The translations under genes and the position numbers were made by a program. Of a DNA stretch of 27,954 nucleotides, positions 20,248 to 27,954 are shown in pieces. Within the stretch, counting starts at the first letter, position 1; every line of letters starts with the position of its first letter. The notes beneath the pieces are model-generated. The model ran no database searches, was not told where the DNA came from, and saw only the letters and a program-made list of their open reading frames with translations. This DNA comes from Schoenoplectus triqueter (Eukaryota; Streptophyta; Magnoliopsida; Poales; Cyperaceae). The stretch lies in NCBI GenBank assembly GCA_964058805.1, contig CAXKVV010000898.1, forward strand, positions 1 through 27,954, given 5' to 3'.

Positions 20248-20599
20248 TAGGGCTGTAAACGAGCTGAGCCGGACCAAACTCGTGCTCAGCTCATTAGCTT
20301 AACAAGCCAAGCCGAGCTGGCTCGTTAATTACTTTCGAGCTAAAACCTTAGTCTTGAGATCGGCTCGTTAAGTTAACGAGCTAACTGAACTGGCTCGTTA
20401 AGCCTCATTAAGGCTAATTTAATAGTTAATAATATTTTTTATGATATTTTATATTAAAATTTATATAAAATTATTAAAATAACTAATAATAAAATATTGC
20501 TTGTTAACGGCTCGGTCTATTAACAAGCGAGCCAATAGTGAGCAGATCCCGAACGAGTCATAAGTAAATCATGAGCCACGAGTTTTTTTGCCAGCCCTA
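20248..20599. mobile_element. hAT-like MITE (352 bp) inside the second copia element
   Basis: The element begins TAGGGCTGTAAACGAGC and ends GCCAGCCCTA, giving an 8 bp inverted terminus. It is flanked by a perfect 8 bp duplication, GATCAGAG (20240-20247 and 20600-20607), the size typical of hAT. The interior is built from GGCTCGTTA-like words. Removing the element and one duplication copy rejoins the interrupted RT remnant in its reading direction, which confirms it as an insertion. Confidence 0.9.
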
Positions 20600-20607
20600 G
20601 ATCAGAG

Positions 20608-20935
20608 GTGGATCCGATTATAATTATATCATCCATGTACACAAGAATAATGACAATTTTAGTTTGAGAACTCAATGAGGATTGAATTATCATGAAGTAA
20701 TTTGGAGAGACTTAAAAAGATTTTTGGTGAATAATGACACATGTAGGATGTCATGTAGGACAATAGAGTGAGTATGAAAAGTAAAAGTGGAAGAGTCAAT
20801 GTGAAGAATTTGCATACCAGTATCATTGCCAATATGGAGTGAGTCAAGGCTTTCATAAGGAATGAAAGTTGACAAGTTGTTGTGATCACTTGTGACATGA
20901 TAAATAGCACCGGAGTCAAGGTACCAATTCCGGTT
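20608..20935 (-). pseudogene. Copia protease remnant fused to an RT scrap
   Basis: The protease active site is NWYLDSGAIYHVTSDHNN (about 20870-20925), followed by LSTFIPYESLDSLHIGND and VLHDILHVSLFTKNL. A frame change near 20690 leads to LLHDNSILIEFSN. At about 20655 it passes into RT sequence with the catalytic-type box YMDD (about 20630-20641). Integrase is deleted. Confidence 0.8.
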
Positions 20936-21109
20936 GGCAAGGTTTTTTGAACAGATTTAGCATGTTTGTGGGTTGTAGCTAGAAGCTTGATTACTGGGCC
21001 GAAAAGGAGTGTAGTTGGAAGCTTGATTCTGTTTGGCAGTTGGGTCGAAAGAGGATGAGGAATTGAAGTGGGGGTGGAAAGGACCTTATAGGGTTAACGG
21101 ATCTAGGAC

Positions 21110-21902
21110 CTAAAATTGGGTTCGGGTTTGTAGAAGGGGGTGTTGCCCGAAAACCAAAACCAGATCCAGATCTAAGTTTATATGGCTTACTGTGTGGCCG
21201 AAAATGACCTTTTTGGTGAGTATTTCCTTAAAAGCGGAGGGATTGAGATTAGATGGTAAGGAGGAAGAAGAACCTGTTGTTGAAGGTGTCTGAAGGAGAG
21301 CTTCGTTTGTGAGTAAGAGAGAATATAGTTCGGTGAAGGTGAATGCCTCATTGCAAGAAGCAGTGGTGGCAGCTACAACAAAGAGGTTGAAGTCAGATTC
21401 AAGCCCTGTAAGTGTGAACATGATGAGATCAGCATCGGTAACCGGCGAACCGATAAATGCAAGCTCATCAGCTATATATCTGAGTTTTTGAAGGTACTCA
21501 GAACAAGATGAGGCTCCTTTCGTGGTAGTTTGGAGTTACCGTCGGAGATTCGCCTGCCGAGCACGAGAAGAAGCAGAGAAGGCGGTTTGCAAGTGCAACC
21601 AAATATGAGAAGAGGTGGTGCACGAGACAACCTGAGTAAGGAGTGACTCCGATAAGGAAGATCACAACCAACCAAGTATGAGTTGATCTTGGAGGGGGAT
21701 TATTAATTAGATATTTATAGAGGTCATGTCCATGAAGTATAGGAGTCATTTGAGATTGCCAGGATAGATAATTATTGTGGGTTAATTTGGTAAAAATTGG
21801 AAGAGTGAGATGAATGACAGTATTAGAATTTAGTTGAGGAGAGAAGGCTGTAGAGGAGGTGTTGTCCGGAGGAGGAGAAGGAAGAGGGGTAAAAGTCGAC
21901 AT
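21110..21902 (-). pseudogene. Copia gag of the second element
   Basis: The start is the ATG at 21902. The frame 21498-21902 opens with Pro/Ser-rich sequence then LPIFTKLTHNNYLSWQSQMT, a standard copia Gag N-terminus. A frame change within about 21500-21700 is followed by the 21110-21421 frame (MFTLTGLESDFNLFVVAATT, FTELYSLLLTNEALLQ). No zinc knuckle is seen before the protease, as in some copia families. Dead through frameshifts. Confidence 0.8.
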
Positions 21903-21948
21903 AGGAGGAGGACTGGAGGAGGAGGAGAAGGAAGAGGGCTAAAAGTCG
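21868..21948. repeat. 50 bp tandem duplication at the gag start
   Basis: GGAGGAGGAGAAGGAAGAGG followed by (G/C)TAAAAGTCG appears at about 21868-21898 and again, offset by 50 bases, at about 21918-21948. Only the first is followed by the gag start codon on the minus strand. The purine-rich composition suggests replication slippage. Confidence 0.7.
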
Positions 21949-23159
21949 GTTGAGCCTTTCTAGATGATCTCTAATTTCGTCCAGTGGTCTCGTGAGCTAG
22001 GTGTTGATGGATGATTGAGTTTGATTGTCTAAGAGAAGTTGGGTCGGATGAAGAATTTGACTGTTCTAGTTGTAGGTCAGGTGGATCTCGGGCCAATGCC
22101 AGATAGGGTTAATCCCGATCTCAACTTTTGTAAAACAGCCCAATAAGTCGGGTCTATTCTACAAGTAGCCCATTCCTTCGTCCGACGATTCAGCTTTACA
22201 CGGTTACACTTACGCCCACGACCCACCCATAGAGATAGAGTACACTACACAAGACTCTTCCTTCTGCGCGTCCCTTGAGGCCTTGACCATTAGTCTATTG
22301 CCCTCATGCTATAGCAATGATGACCTCCTGGAATAATCAGAAATAATTGTATTACCAACGCCGCATAACAAAGTATATGAATATATTCACAGTCCAGTAG
22401 ACATAGTCAAAGGTTCGGAATTCATAATATCATGCTCTCATTTAAAATAGTACAACATAGCAAGCATGCCTACAACTTATTTTCCCCTTTTTTTTTCTTG
22501 ACAATATTTTAATATCCTGTACGTGTCAAATCCGGGTTCTTTCCTTTTGAGCTTATAGGTCTCGATCTTTCTTTTAGTCGTGCAGTGAAATTCTCGTTGG
22601 ATTAATGTTCGCAAATAATGACGGAGTCCGAGCCTCTCCATCGTTATTTGAGTAGTCTATAAAATTACCTCAAAATTTGTAATTAGGACGTAAAAATAAC
22701 TTATCCACCCATGATGAAAAGTGGTAAAAGAAAATGAGGCCTTGCTGTTCTTGTGCAGAAGCAAAATGGCATATACGGTTGGTTCATTAATCACAACAAT
22801 TATAAGCACTCATAATCACTATAAATCACTATAACATTCAAATCATCCAACAAAAAAGTTTTATTAGTCCGACGATGAACCAAAGAATGTGTAGTTACAG
22901 AATGAATGAAGAAGAATTAAAAGAATCATAGATCGTTTAGATAAAAAGAATGAAATAATCAGCAAACTCTCTATATCCCTCAATCTAACAGCCCAAATTG
23001 CTATCATATCGGGTCATAAACCTGGAATTTTATGTGTAGGTTACTAAACATCGCGAGCATGCAAAAAGACCACTTGCGAAACCACATTAACATCTCAAGT
23101 CAGTACCCTTGTCAGTAGCCAGTCGATCCAAAATCAAGACTCAAGTAATTATAATCAGG
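21949..23159. other. Intergenic DNA downstream of the phosphatase gene
   Basis: No gene is recognised. The left part (to about 22340) is GC-richer and could hold the 5' LTR and leader of the second copia element, but I found no TGGTATCAGAGC-type PBS. The right part carries the 3' UTR of the phosphatase gene on the minus strand. Confidence 0.4.
22860..22865 (-). terminator. Candidate poly(A) signal of the PP2C gene
   Basis: TTTATT on the plus strand reads AATAAA on the minus strand, about 295 bases after the phosphatase stop codon. This is a reasonable 3' UTR length, but no transcript evidence is available. Confidence 0.3.
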
Positions 23160-24875
23160 TCAGGCAATAAAATGCTGGAGCTGGACTATCATAACACTGA
23201 TGTCGTCGGATGATCCCCTTGAAATTGACAGTTCAACAAGCTTTCTACAAGCAGGTATGATGGTTTTTGCCTTATTCTCAATGAGAAGGGGCCGCACTAT
23301 GTCAACTGCTTCCTGATTGGTAACTTTGTCCCATAATCCATCTGAGGCCAAAATTACAAATTCTGATTTCGAGCCAATTTTGAGTGTTTGAGTCTCAGGT
23401 TCAGGGATTACCCAATGTTTGAAATGGGAGTCTCCAATTCCTCTTGAGACAGCAAGAGAGCCTTGTAGCCTCCATGTTCCATGGCAATAATGCACAAATC
23501 CACCCTGAAAACATTAGGAAAACAAAACATGAGTTGTTGGTTTCAAATAAGATAACTACAAGGGTGAGTATGTATGGTTCTTTAGGCACGCCTTAAAATA
23601 AACACTGATATTCTTTGATCCTCTTCTTACTCCCAACAACCGAATTGGTAGTTTCAAACTTCAGTACCAAAGTACAAGGAATGCAAAAGTGGAATAACTA
23701 TGCTTGCATTATATTAAAGGAGTACAAAATGTTTGGTTTGTAAAACTTACAAGGCTCTCAATTCGGTCTCTTTCATCCTCTCTACATGGCTTATGATCTG
23801 ATGTGACTACCTCAGCCTTTCCTTCTCTGCTCAAAACTGCACGGCAGTCCCCAGCATTTGAAATGAACAGCTGATCATTTCGAATTAGCGCAGTAACACA
23901 ACAGGTGCCCCCACTGATGTTTTCACTTAAGAATTGTTCATCAGTTTTCGTATAACTATTTTTTATTGCCTCTTCTATTTCAGCAGCACTGGATTCTTCA
24001 TCTTGTTTTTTAATTTCTTCTGATATTAGTTCTCCCATTTTCACAGAGGTGAATTCAGCAGCTTTTTTCCCATGGTGGCCGTCAAATACACCAAAAAATG
24101 CCTGAAATTACATAAACCCCATGAGGTTAAAGCGCTATTATATTCAAAGCAAAAACATTCAGTGTGTTAGGTTTTTGACTCAGGCCTAGCTAGCACAGCA
24201 CAGTAGTCTGCCCTGTGCCTTTTGTTTTTAATTTGTATAGGCTTTAATAGTTCAATTGTAAATTCTTATTTGTGAATTTCAACCACGTAACTCGCAAATG
24301 ATTCTGATCAGGTTACGGCAACAACTGTATATGTTGTTTATAAGTAGATTCGTTAAATTAAGATCTAATTGAATCCTGAAATTACTTAAGCTGCTCAGAC
24401 TTTCTAACTGACAGCCCTGAACAAAAATACTCGACTAATTGGACTAAAAGAAAGAGAAATCAACAGAAGCTATATCAAATCATACCGTTTTGGAATCGCC
24501 ACACAGATCAAATTTCGCAATATATCTATCTTCCATCTCTAATCGCTTCTTCCCTCTCTTGCAATAGACTGCGAACCCCTCGCTCTCCTCCTCTAGCTCC
24601 TTGCATCCATCCGATCCAAGCAGTCCCACAGACGCCGTATCTTGCAAAGGTATATCGATCCGATCGGGTCGTTTCCTCTTCAAAAGTGACCTGCCTCGCC
24701 TCGCTCCGAACCCGTTACTCGACAATACTGCTCGATACGACGGTGAAGATGGCGCCGGAGAAGCAGAGGCCTCGGTTAGAACTAGGGTTAGAGCTTCGGA
24801 GGAGACCTTGCAGGAGAAAGGAACCCTCGAAGGGGAGAAAACTGGAGAATTCGCTATCGCGACAGAGCAAGTCAT
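23160..24875 (-). CDS. Clade-B protein phosphatase 2C, AP2C/PP2C25-like (three exons)
   Basis: This is a Mg/Mn-dependent Ser/Thr phosphatase; characterised relatives (AP2C1-4) dephosphorylate stress MAP kinases. Exons are 24875-24486 (130 codons), 24101-23751 (117) and 23504-23160 (114 plus TGA), all phase 0, with GTATG and GTAAGT donors and TTTCAG acceptors; introns are 384 and 246 bp. The 361-residue product starts MTCSVAIANSPVFSPSRV, a conserved start in this subfamily. Residues 66-75 (KRKRPDRIDI) match the MAP-kinase interaction motif (basic cluster then I-x-I). PP2C motifs: MEDR at 114-117, FDGHHG at 136-141, NAGDCRAVL, QGSLAVSRGIGD, SDGLWD at 301-306 and SSDD at 345-348. The usual DGHGG is DGHHG here. 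Metal-binding aspartates are present, so activity is expected. No frameshift was found. Confidence 0.95.
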
Positions 24876-24958
24876 TTTTGTTCGTTCTTTCTCTTGTTTT
24901 GTTTTCCACTTGTATAATCTGTTGAGAGTTGAGACCTGGGAGTAGCTTTATGAAAGTG

Positions 24959-24966
24959 TATTTATA
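24959..24966 (-). promoter_or_regulatory. TATA box of the PP2C gene
   Basis: The minus strand reads TATAAATA about 84 bases upstream of the ATG at 24875, in the context AGCGATATAAATACAC. Transcription would start near 24930, giving a 5' UTR of about 55 bases. The position and perfect core support it. Confidence 0.6.
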
Positions 24967-26040
24967 TCGCTCCTATAGAGCATAGCAACTTAAGTTGTTC
25001 CTCAGTAGTAGCTTAACAAACACGGATAGCTAATGGGACAAAGCTGGGGAAGTTGAGCAGAAGCAACCAATTGAGTCAATATTAGCAAAGTGACCTGGAT
25101 TTTAAATTTTCTAAATTAAAAATTTCTATATATATTTAGTAAAATGATTGTTTAATAAGAGAAAATAATATCTTGCAAAAAATAAATTATATGTCAGTAA
25201 GAAAATATGGAACTCTTTTGATAATTTCTTTTTTCACCTTAATTACAAAAAAATATGTATATAAACTCTAAACTATTCATGGCTAAAGTTGTGTAGCGCC
25301 ACAATGATAAAAGATTGTTTTAACACGCATGTATAGTTCAGTTTTCTTATCACACAAAATTCAATTTTAAAAAAATGAACTTTATTTATAAAAAAAATCA
25401 ACTTTTAATATGCAGAAGTTGAGATGTTAGATTAATTCAATCATAAACCAATTCGCATTTTGAAGAGATAAAATAGTTCAAAATTAATAATTATATATAT
25501 TAAAAAGTAAAAAACCTGCTGAATATTAAAATTACTAAATTAGTAAAATTTAATAACGATCTAGATTCTAGATAGAAAGAGAGTGGGGTACAACATACCA
25601 AAGAAGCACTAAATGGGTGGGTGCCTTAGTCAACAACATGTTAAGATGGATATTTTCTTTTTGTATGACTCAGTCTTTGAAGCAAAAGAACAAAGTTGTA
25701 TGTGACGATAGAATGAGATCCTCGACGGGGACATGTAAAGAGTAAAGAGTTATTTTCGTTTTGGTACCGGACAATTAGAAGCACAATTTAGTGTCCGAAT
25801 TTATTGTGTGATTCTTCGGAGATAGTAGAATTTTATTATTCTGATCGAAACTGTAAGAGTAACACTGAACGGTTTGGATTGATCTTCCTCTCTTCTCTCT
25901 CTCTCTTAGAACAGATCGGGACCATCAGTTTTGGATCCAACAATCCTAATAACATATTTGAAATCCACAATTTATGCAACTGTTGCGTGGGTCCTCTTTT
26001 ATTACTTGTTCTGATTGATTTTATTCAAAGCTTATGTCAA
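24967..26040. other. Upstream flank of the PP2C gene, AT-rich
   Basis: No gene is recognised. The first few hundred bases are the distal promoter of the phosphatase gene. A CT microsatellite (about 25888-25909) precedes a moderately open plus-strand stretch (25804-26043), which has no domain and looks like leader or repeat DNA. Confidence 0.4.
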
Positions 26041-26048
26041 TAATGAGG

Positions 26049-26250
26049 CGACCGTTGGACAACCCGACATTGTTGCATGGGATCCAACATCCAAGGATGT
26101 AAACATAAGAATAATGAGAAGGATTAAAAATATGAAAAATTAGATTGGTCTCGACTCTCGACTCTCGAACGTTAACCCCTTTTCAGAACTCTCTCCGTTC
26201 ATTTTAAAGTGACCGTTGGGCGGCGGAATTACTTCCAACTAGCCGTTGGA
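26049..26250. promoter_or_regulatory. Cluster of three MSA-type (MYB3R) motifs
   Basis: Read on the minus strand, CCCAACGGTCA (26210-26220) and TCCAACGGCTA (26240-26250) match the mitosis-specific-activator consensus YCYAACGGYYA at all 11 positions. TCCAACGGTCG (26049-26059) matches at 10 of 11. The two perfect sites are 30 bp apart. In plants, clustered MSA elements drive G2/M expression through three-repeat MYB proteins. The surrounding 26150-26400 is GC-richer than its flanks, as promoters often are, yet no coding exon is visible on either side; a gene might lie outside the window. Confidence 0.45.
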
Positions 26251-27261
26251 ATGGGATCGGTTCTTATGTGGCTCGCTATCAGTTACAGAAAACTCACAAC
26301 CGTGCGTCGGTGTGTCATGTGTGTAATTGTGTAAACAATTGGTGGCGACTGACTGGGGAGTGGGGCCAATAAAACGAAGGGAGATTTATTAGAAATATTA
26401 TTAGAAAAATCCTAATGTAAATTTTTTTACTTCTAAATTGTAATAATTTCCAATTCTGTTAGCATACTCAACATTTGAACTGACAAGTATTGAGAATTCA
26501 GATTCTTCGGTATTATGTTGATATTAAGTCAAGACGAGAGATTCCCAAAAAATATTAAAGTATTAAATTAAAAGGCAAATTGTAATAATATGAGAAATAA
26601 AGTAATCTAAAAGAATAGACTCTTTTGTTCTTTCATTACAAAATATGAGAAATAAAGTGTCTTATATCTTTTTATTTTCCTTTTTTCATAATTTCTTGTA
26701 GATAACATTTTCAACATTTTAACAAATAATTACGACGGTGCATAAAAATAGATTAAAAAATGTTCATAGTAACTATCTTTCATTATGTTTCCTAAATCAA
26801 GCTCTAATTAAGAAACATAACTGTATCAAACGGTCCTTAACTTTGGAGGTGCCTTATTCTTTATTTTATTTTAAAGTGAACATCAAACAATTGATGCCTT
26901 TTTTATTAATAGAAAAAGAAGAAGAAAAAAGGAATTTGTGAGTTTTGAAAAGATTTTTCGAGGTTTTTGAATGCTAGGTGCTTTGTGTACTTGATCGTGG
27001 ATATCCTCGTGTGGCCTCTGTGTAATTGGTCCTAGACGGCTACATCGAAAAAAAAAATCAAACCGGCTACGTTGTACCAAATTCCGTCCAGATCATTTTT
27101 TTCTGATTTGATTTTTTTTGTTAGATTTATTATATTAGTGAAATATTTGTAACTAATTCTATTTTATAAAAGATTATTTCATATTTTTTATTTGTACATA
27201 CATAATTTAGTTATAATTGCGAGTATTACGTTAACAATTATGCTACAAAAAAAAGATATAT
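26251..27261. other. Intergenic DNA
   Basis: The promoter-like composition continues to about 26390 and then becomes AT-rich. Frames at 26738-26941 (plus) and 26883-27080 (minus) have no recognisable domain. No terminal repeats or RNA genes were seen. Confidence 0.4.
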
Positions 27262-27360
27262 TATAAATTTAAATATAATATCTGAAACTACAAATTAAAC
27301 TTACGCTATAAATTAAAATAAAACGTCTGACACCGTAAATTAAACCTACGTTATAAATTT
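27262..27360. repeat. 45 bp tandem repeat, about 2.2 copies
   Basis: TATAAATT occurs at 27262, 27307 and 27352, and the intervening segments (TCTGAAACTACAAATTAAAC and TCTGACACCGTAAATTAAAC, then (T/C)TACG(C/T)) align with a 45-46 bp period. The copies differ at several positions. Non-coding. Confidence 0.6.
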
Positions 27361-27439
27361 AAGTTGCGTAAAAAATATCAACGGTCACGATGGTATTTGA
27401 CCAGGTTTCTGATGAGCGAGGGATAGAGAATTGAAAAAA

Positions 27440-27954
27440 ATCTGAACGGGTAGACTCCGTGCAAATTCCTGTCTGTCATCCGTTCCAGACCGTCTTTGGG
27501 TAGACCCGTGGGTACATCCGGACCCATTTAAAATCCGGTTCTAACAAATGTCGGGTCTTAAATTTTTGAAAACAGAAACATCATATCTGTCACGCTCTTA
27601 CCCGCCCCGCTCTTAATTTTTTTAATATTGTTCAATTTTCTAATAATTAAATATATAAAACCGAATTATTTTAAATTAATTATTTTAAAAATTATGATAT
27701 ACTTTTTCGGCCTTGATTATTTTTTATATTTTTCTGATTTTTTTATAATTATTTGAAACTTTTTAAATTTTATTCTATTTTTAAACAATTAGAATTAATA
27801 AAACCGATTTAGTAAAAAAAATTATAATTTTTTTTTAACTTTTATTATTTTTTTAGAATTTTTTTTTTGGAATTTCTGAAATTTTTGGAATTTTTTTAGT
27901 TTTTGGCGGTTTATTTTTTTTTTGCGAAATTCAAAAAAAAAATCGAACCTACCC
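27440..27954. other. Possible MITE entering from the right edge
   Basis: From about 27445 the sequence carries GGGTAGAC, CCGTGGGTACATCCGGACCC and TCGGGTCT words like those inside ACCCGA-rich hAT MITEs, then turns extremely T/A-rich, and the window ends in GAACCTACCC. Whether GGGTAG and CTACCC are true ends cannot be decided because the right boundary lies outside. Confidence 0.25.

Larger units (their letters stand above)
19430..21902 (-). mobile_element. Second copia element, heavily deleted
   Basis: In copia order on the minus strand are gag (21110-21902), protease (20660-20935), a short RT piece with YMDD (20608-20655), another RT piece (about 20140-20239) and RNase H (19430-19930). All of integrase and most of RT are missing: the protease segment LLHDNSILIEFSN runs almost directly into the RT segment IILVYMDDIIIIGS. 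The Gag type (FTKLTHNNYLSWQSQM) differs from that of the element at 13593-18018, so this is a separate family. A hAT-like MITE splits the RT remnant, and about 200 bp of unrecognised DNA separates RT from RNase H. Confidence 0.85.

Noticed and set aside
24601..24945. 114-codon plus-strand ORF
   Set aside because: It is antisense to PP2C exon 1 and its 5' UTR, a shadow of the real frame.
1..27954. CRISPR arrays, operons, prophage or other prokaryotic systems
   Set aside because: The genes have spliceosomal introns and the repeats are plant transposons. No regularly spaced repeat-spacer array or clustered short genes exist.

Overview
The window is nuclear DNA of a flowering plant, most likely a eudicot. 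It is AT-rich, its two real genes have GT-AG introns and plant-specific architectures, and the rest is a graveyard of plant transposons: Ty1/copia elements, a LINE scrap, and Mutator-, hAT- and Harbinger-like MITEs. I cannot name the species. No tRNA, rRNA, CRISPR array or prokaryotic feature was seen.

Only two genes look intact, both on the minus strand. At 3726-6134 is a two-exon mitochondrial succinate/fumarate carrier (312 aa, mSFC1/ACR1 type) with one 1,470 bp intron. At 23160-24875 is a three-exon clade-B protein phosphatase 2C (361 aa, AP2C/PP2C25-like). It keeps the MAP-kinase docking motif and all metal-binding motifs, with an unusual DGHHG in place of DGHGG.

From left to right: a 216 bp Mutator-like foldback MITE (543-758); a GC-richer island with a short ORF (2001-2441); a LINE reverse-transcriptase fragment on the plus strand (2622-3035); the carrier gene; a copia gag scrap (7370-7864); an LTR- or promoter-like block (about 8701-9360); a 61 bp tandem duplication; an A13-G14 tract; Harbinger-like and other MITE candidates (10540-11434); and a hAT-like MITE (11944-12378).

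A nearly full-length but dead copia element follows on the minus strand (13593-18018). It has a 3' LTR, polypurine tract, gag, protease, integrase, RT, RNase H and primer binding site, but the sequence beyond the PBS does not match its 3' LTR. Next come a second hAT-like MITE (18350-18666) and a second, heavily deleted copia element (19430-21902, minus), which carries a third hAT-like MITE with a perfect 8 bp target duplication (20248-20599). After the phosphatase gene lies about 3 kb without a recognisable gene, containing a promoter-like island with three mitosis-specific-activator (MSA) type motifs (26049-26250) and a 45 bp tandem repeat.

The two genes are 17 kb apart and nothing links their functions. 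I found no convincing undescribed system. The most informative signals are the MSA cluster without a visible gene, the tryptophan-to-stop decay of the copia element and its mismatched ends, the nested MITE insertion, and the conserved docking motif plus altered DGHGG box of the phosphatase.
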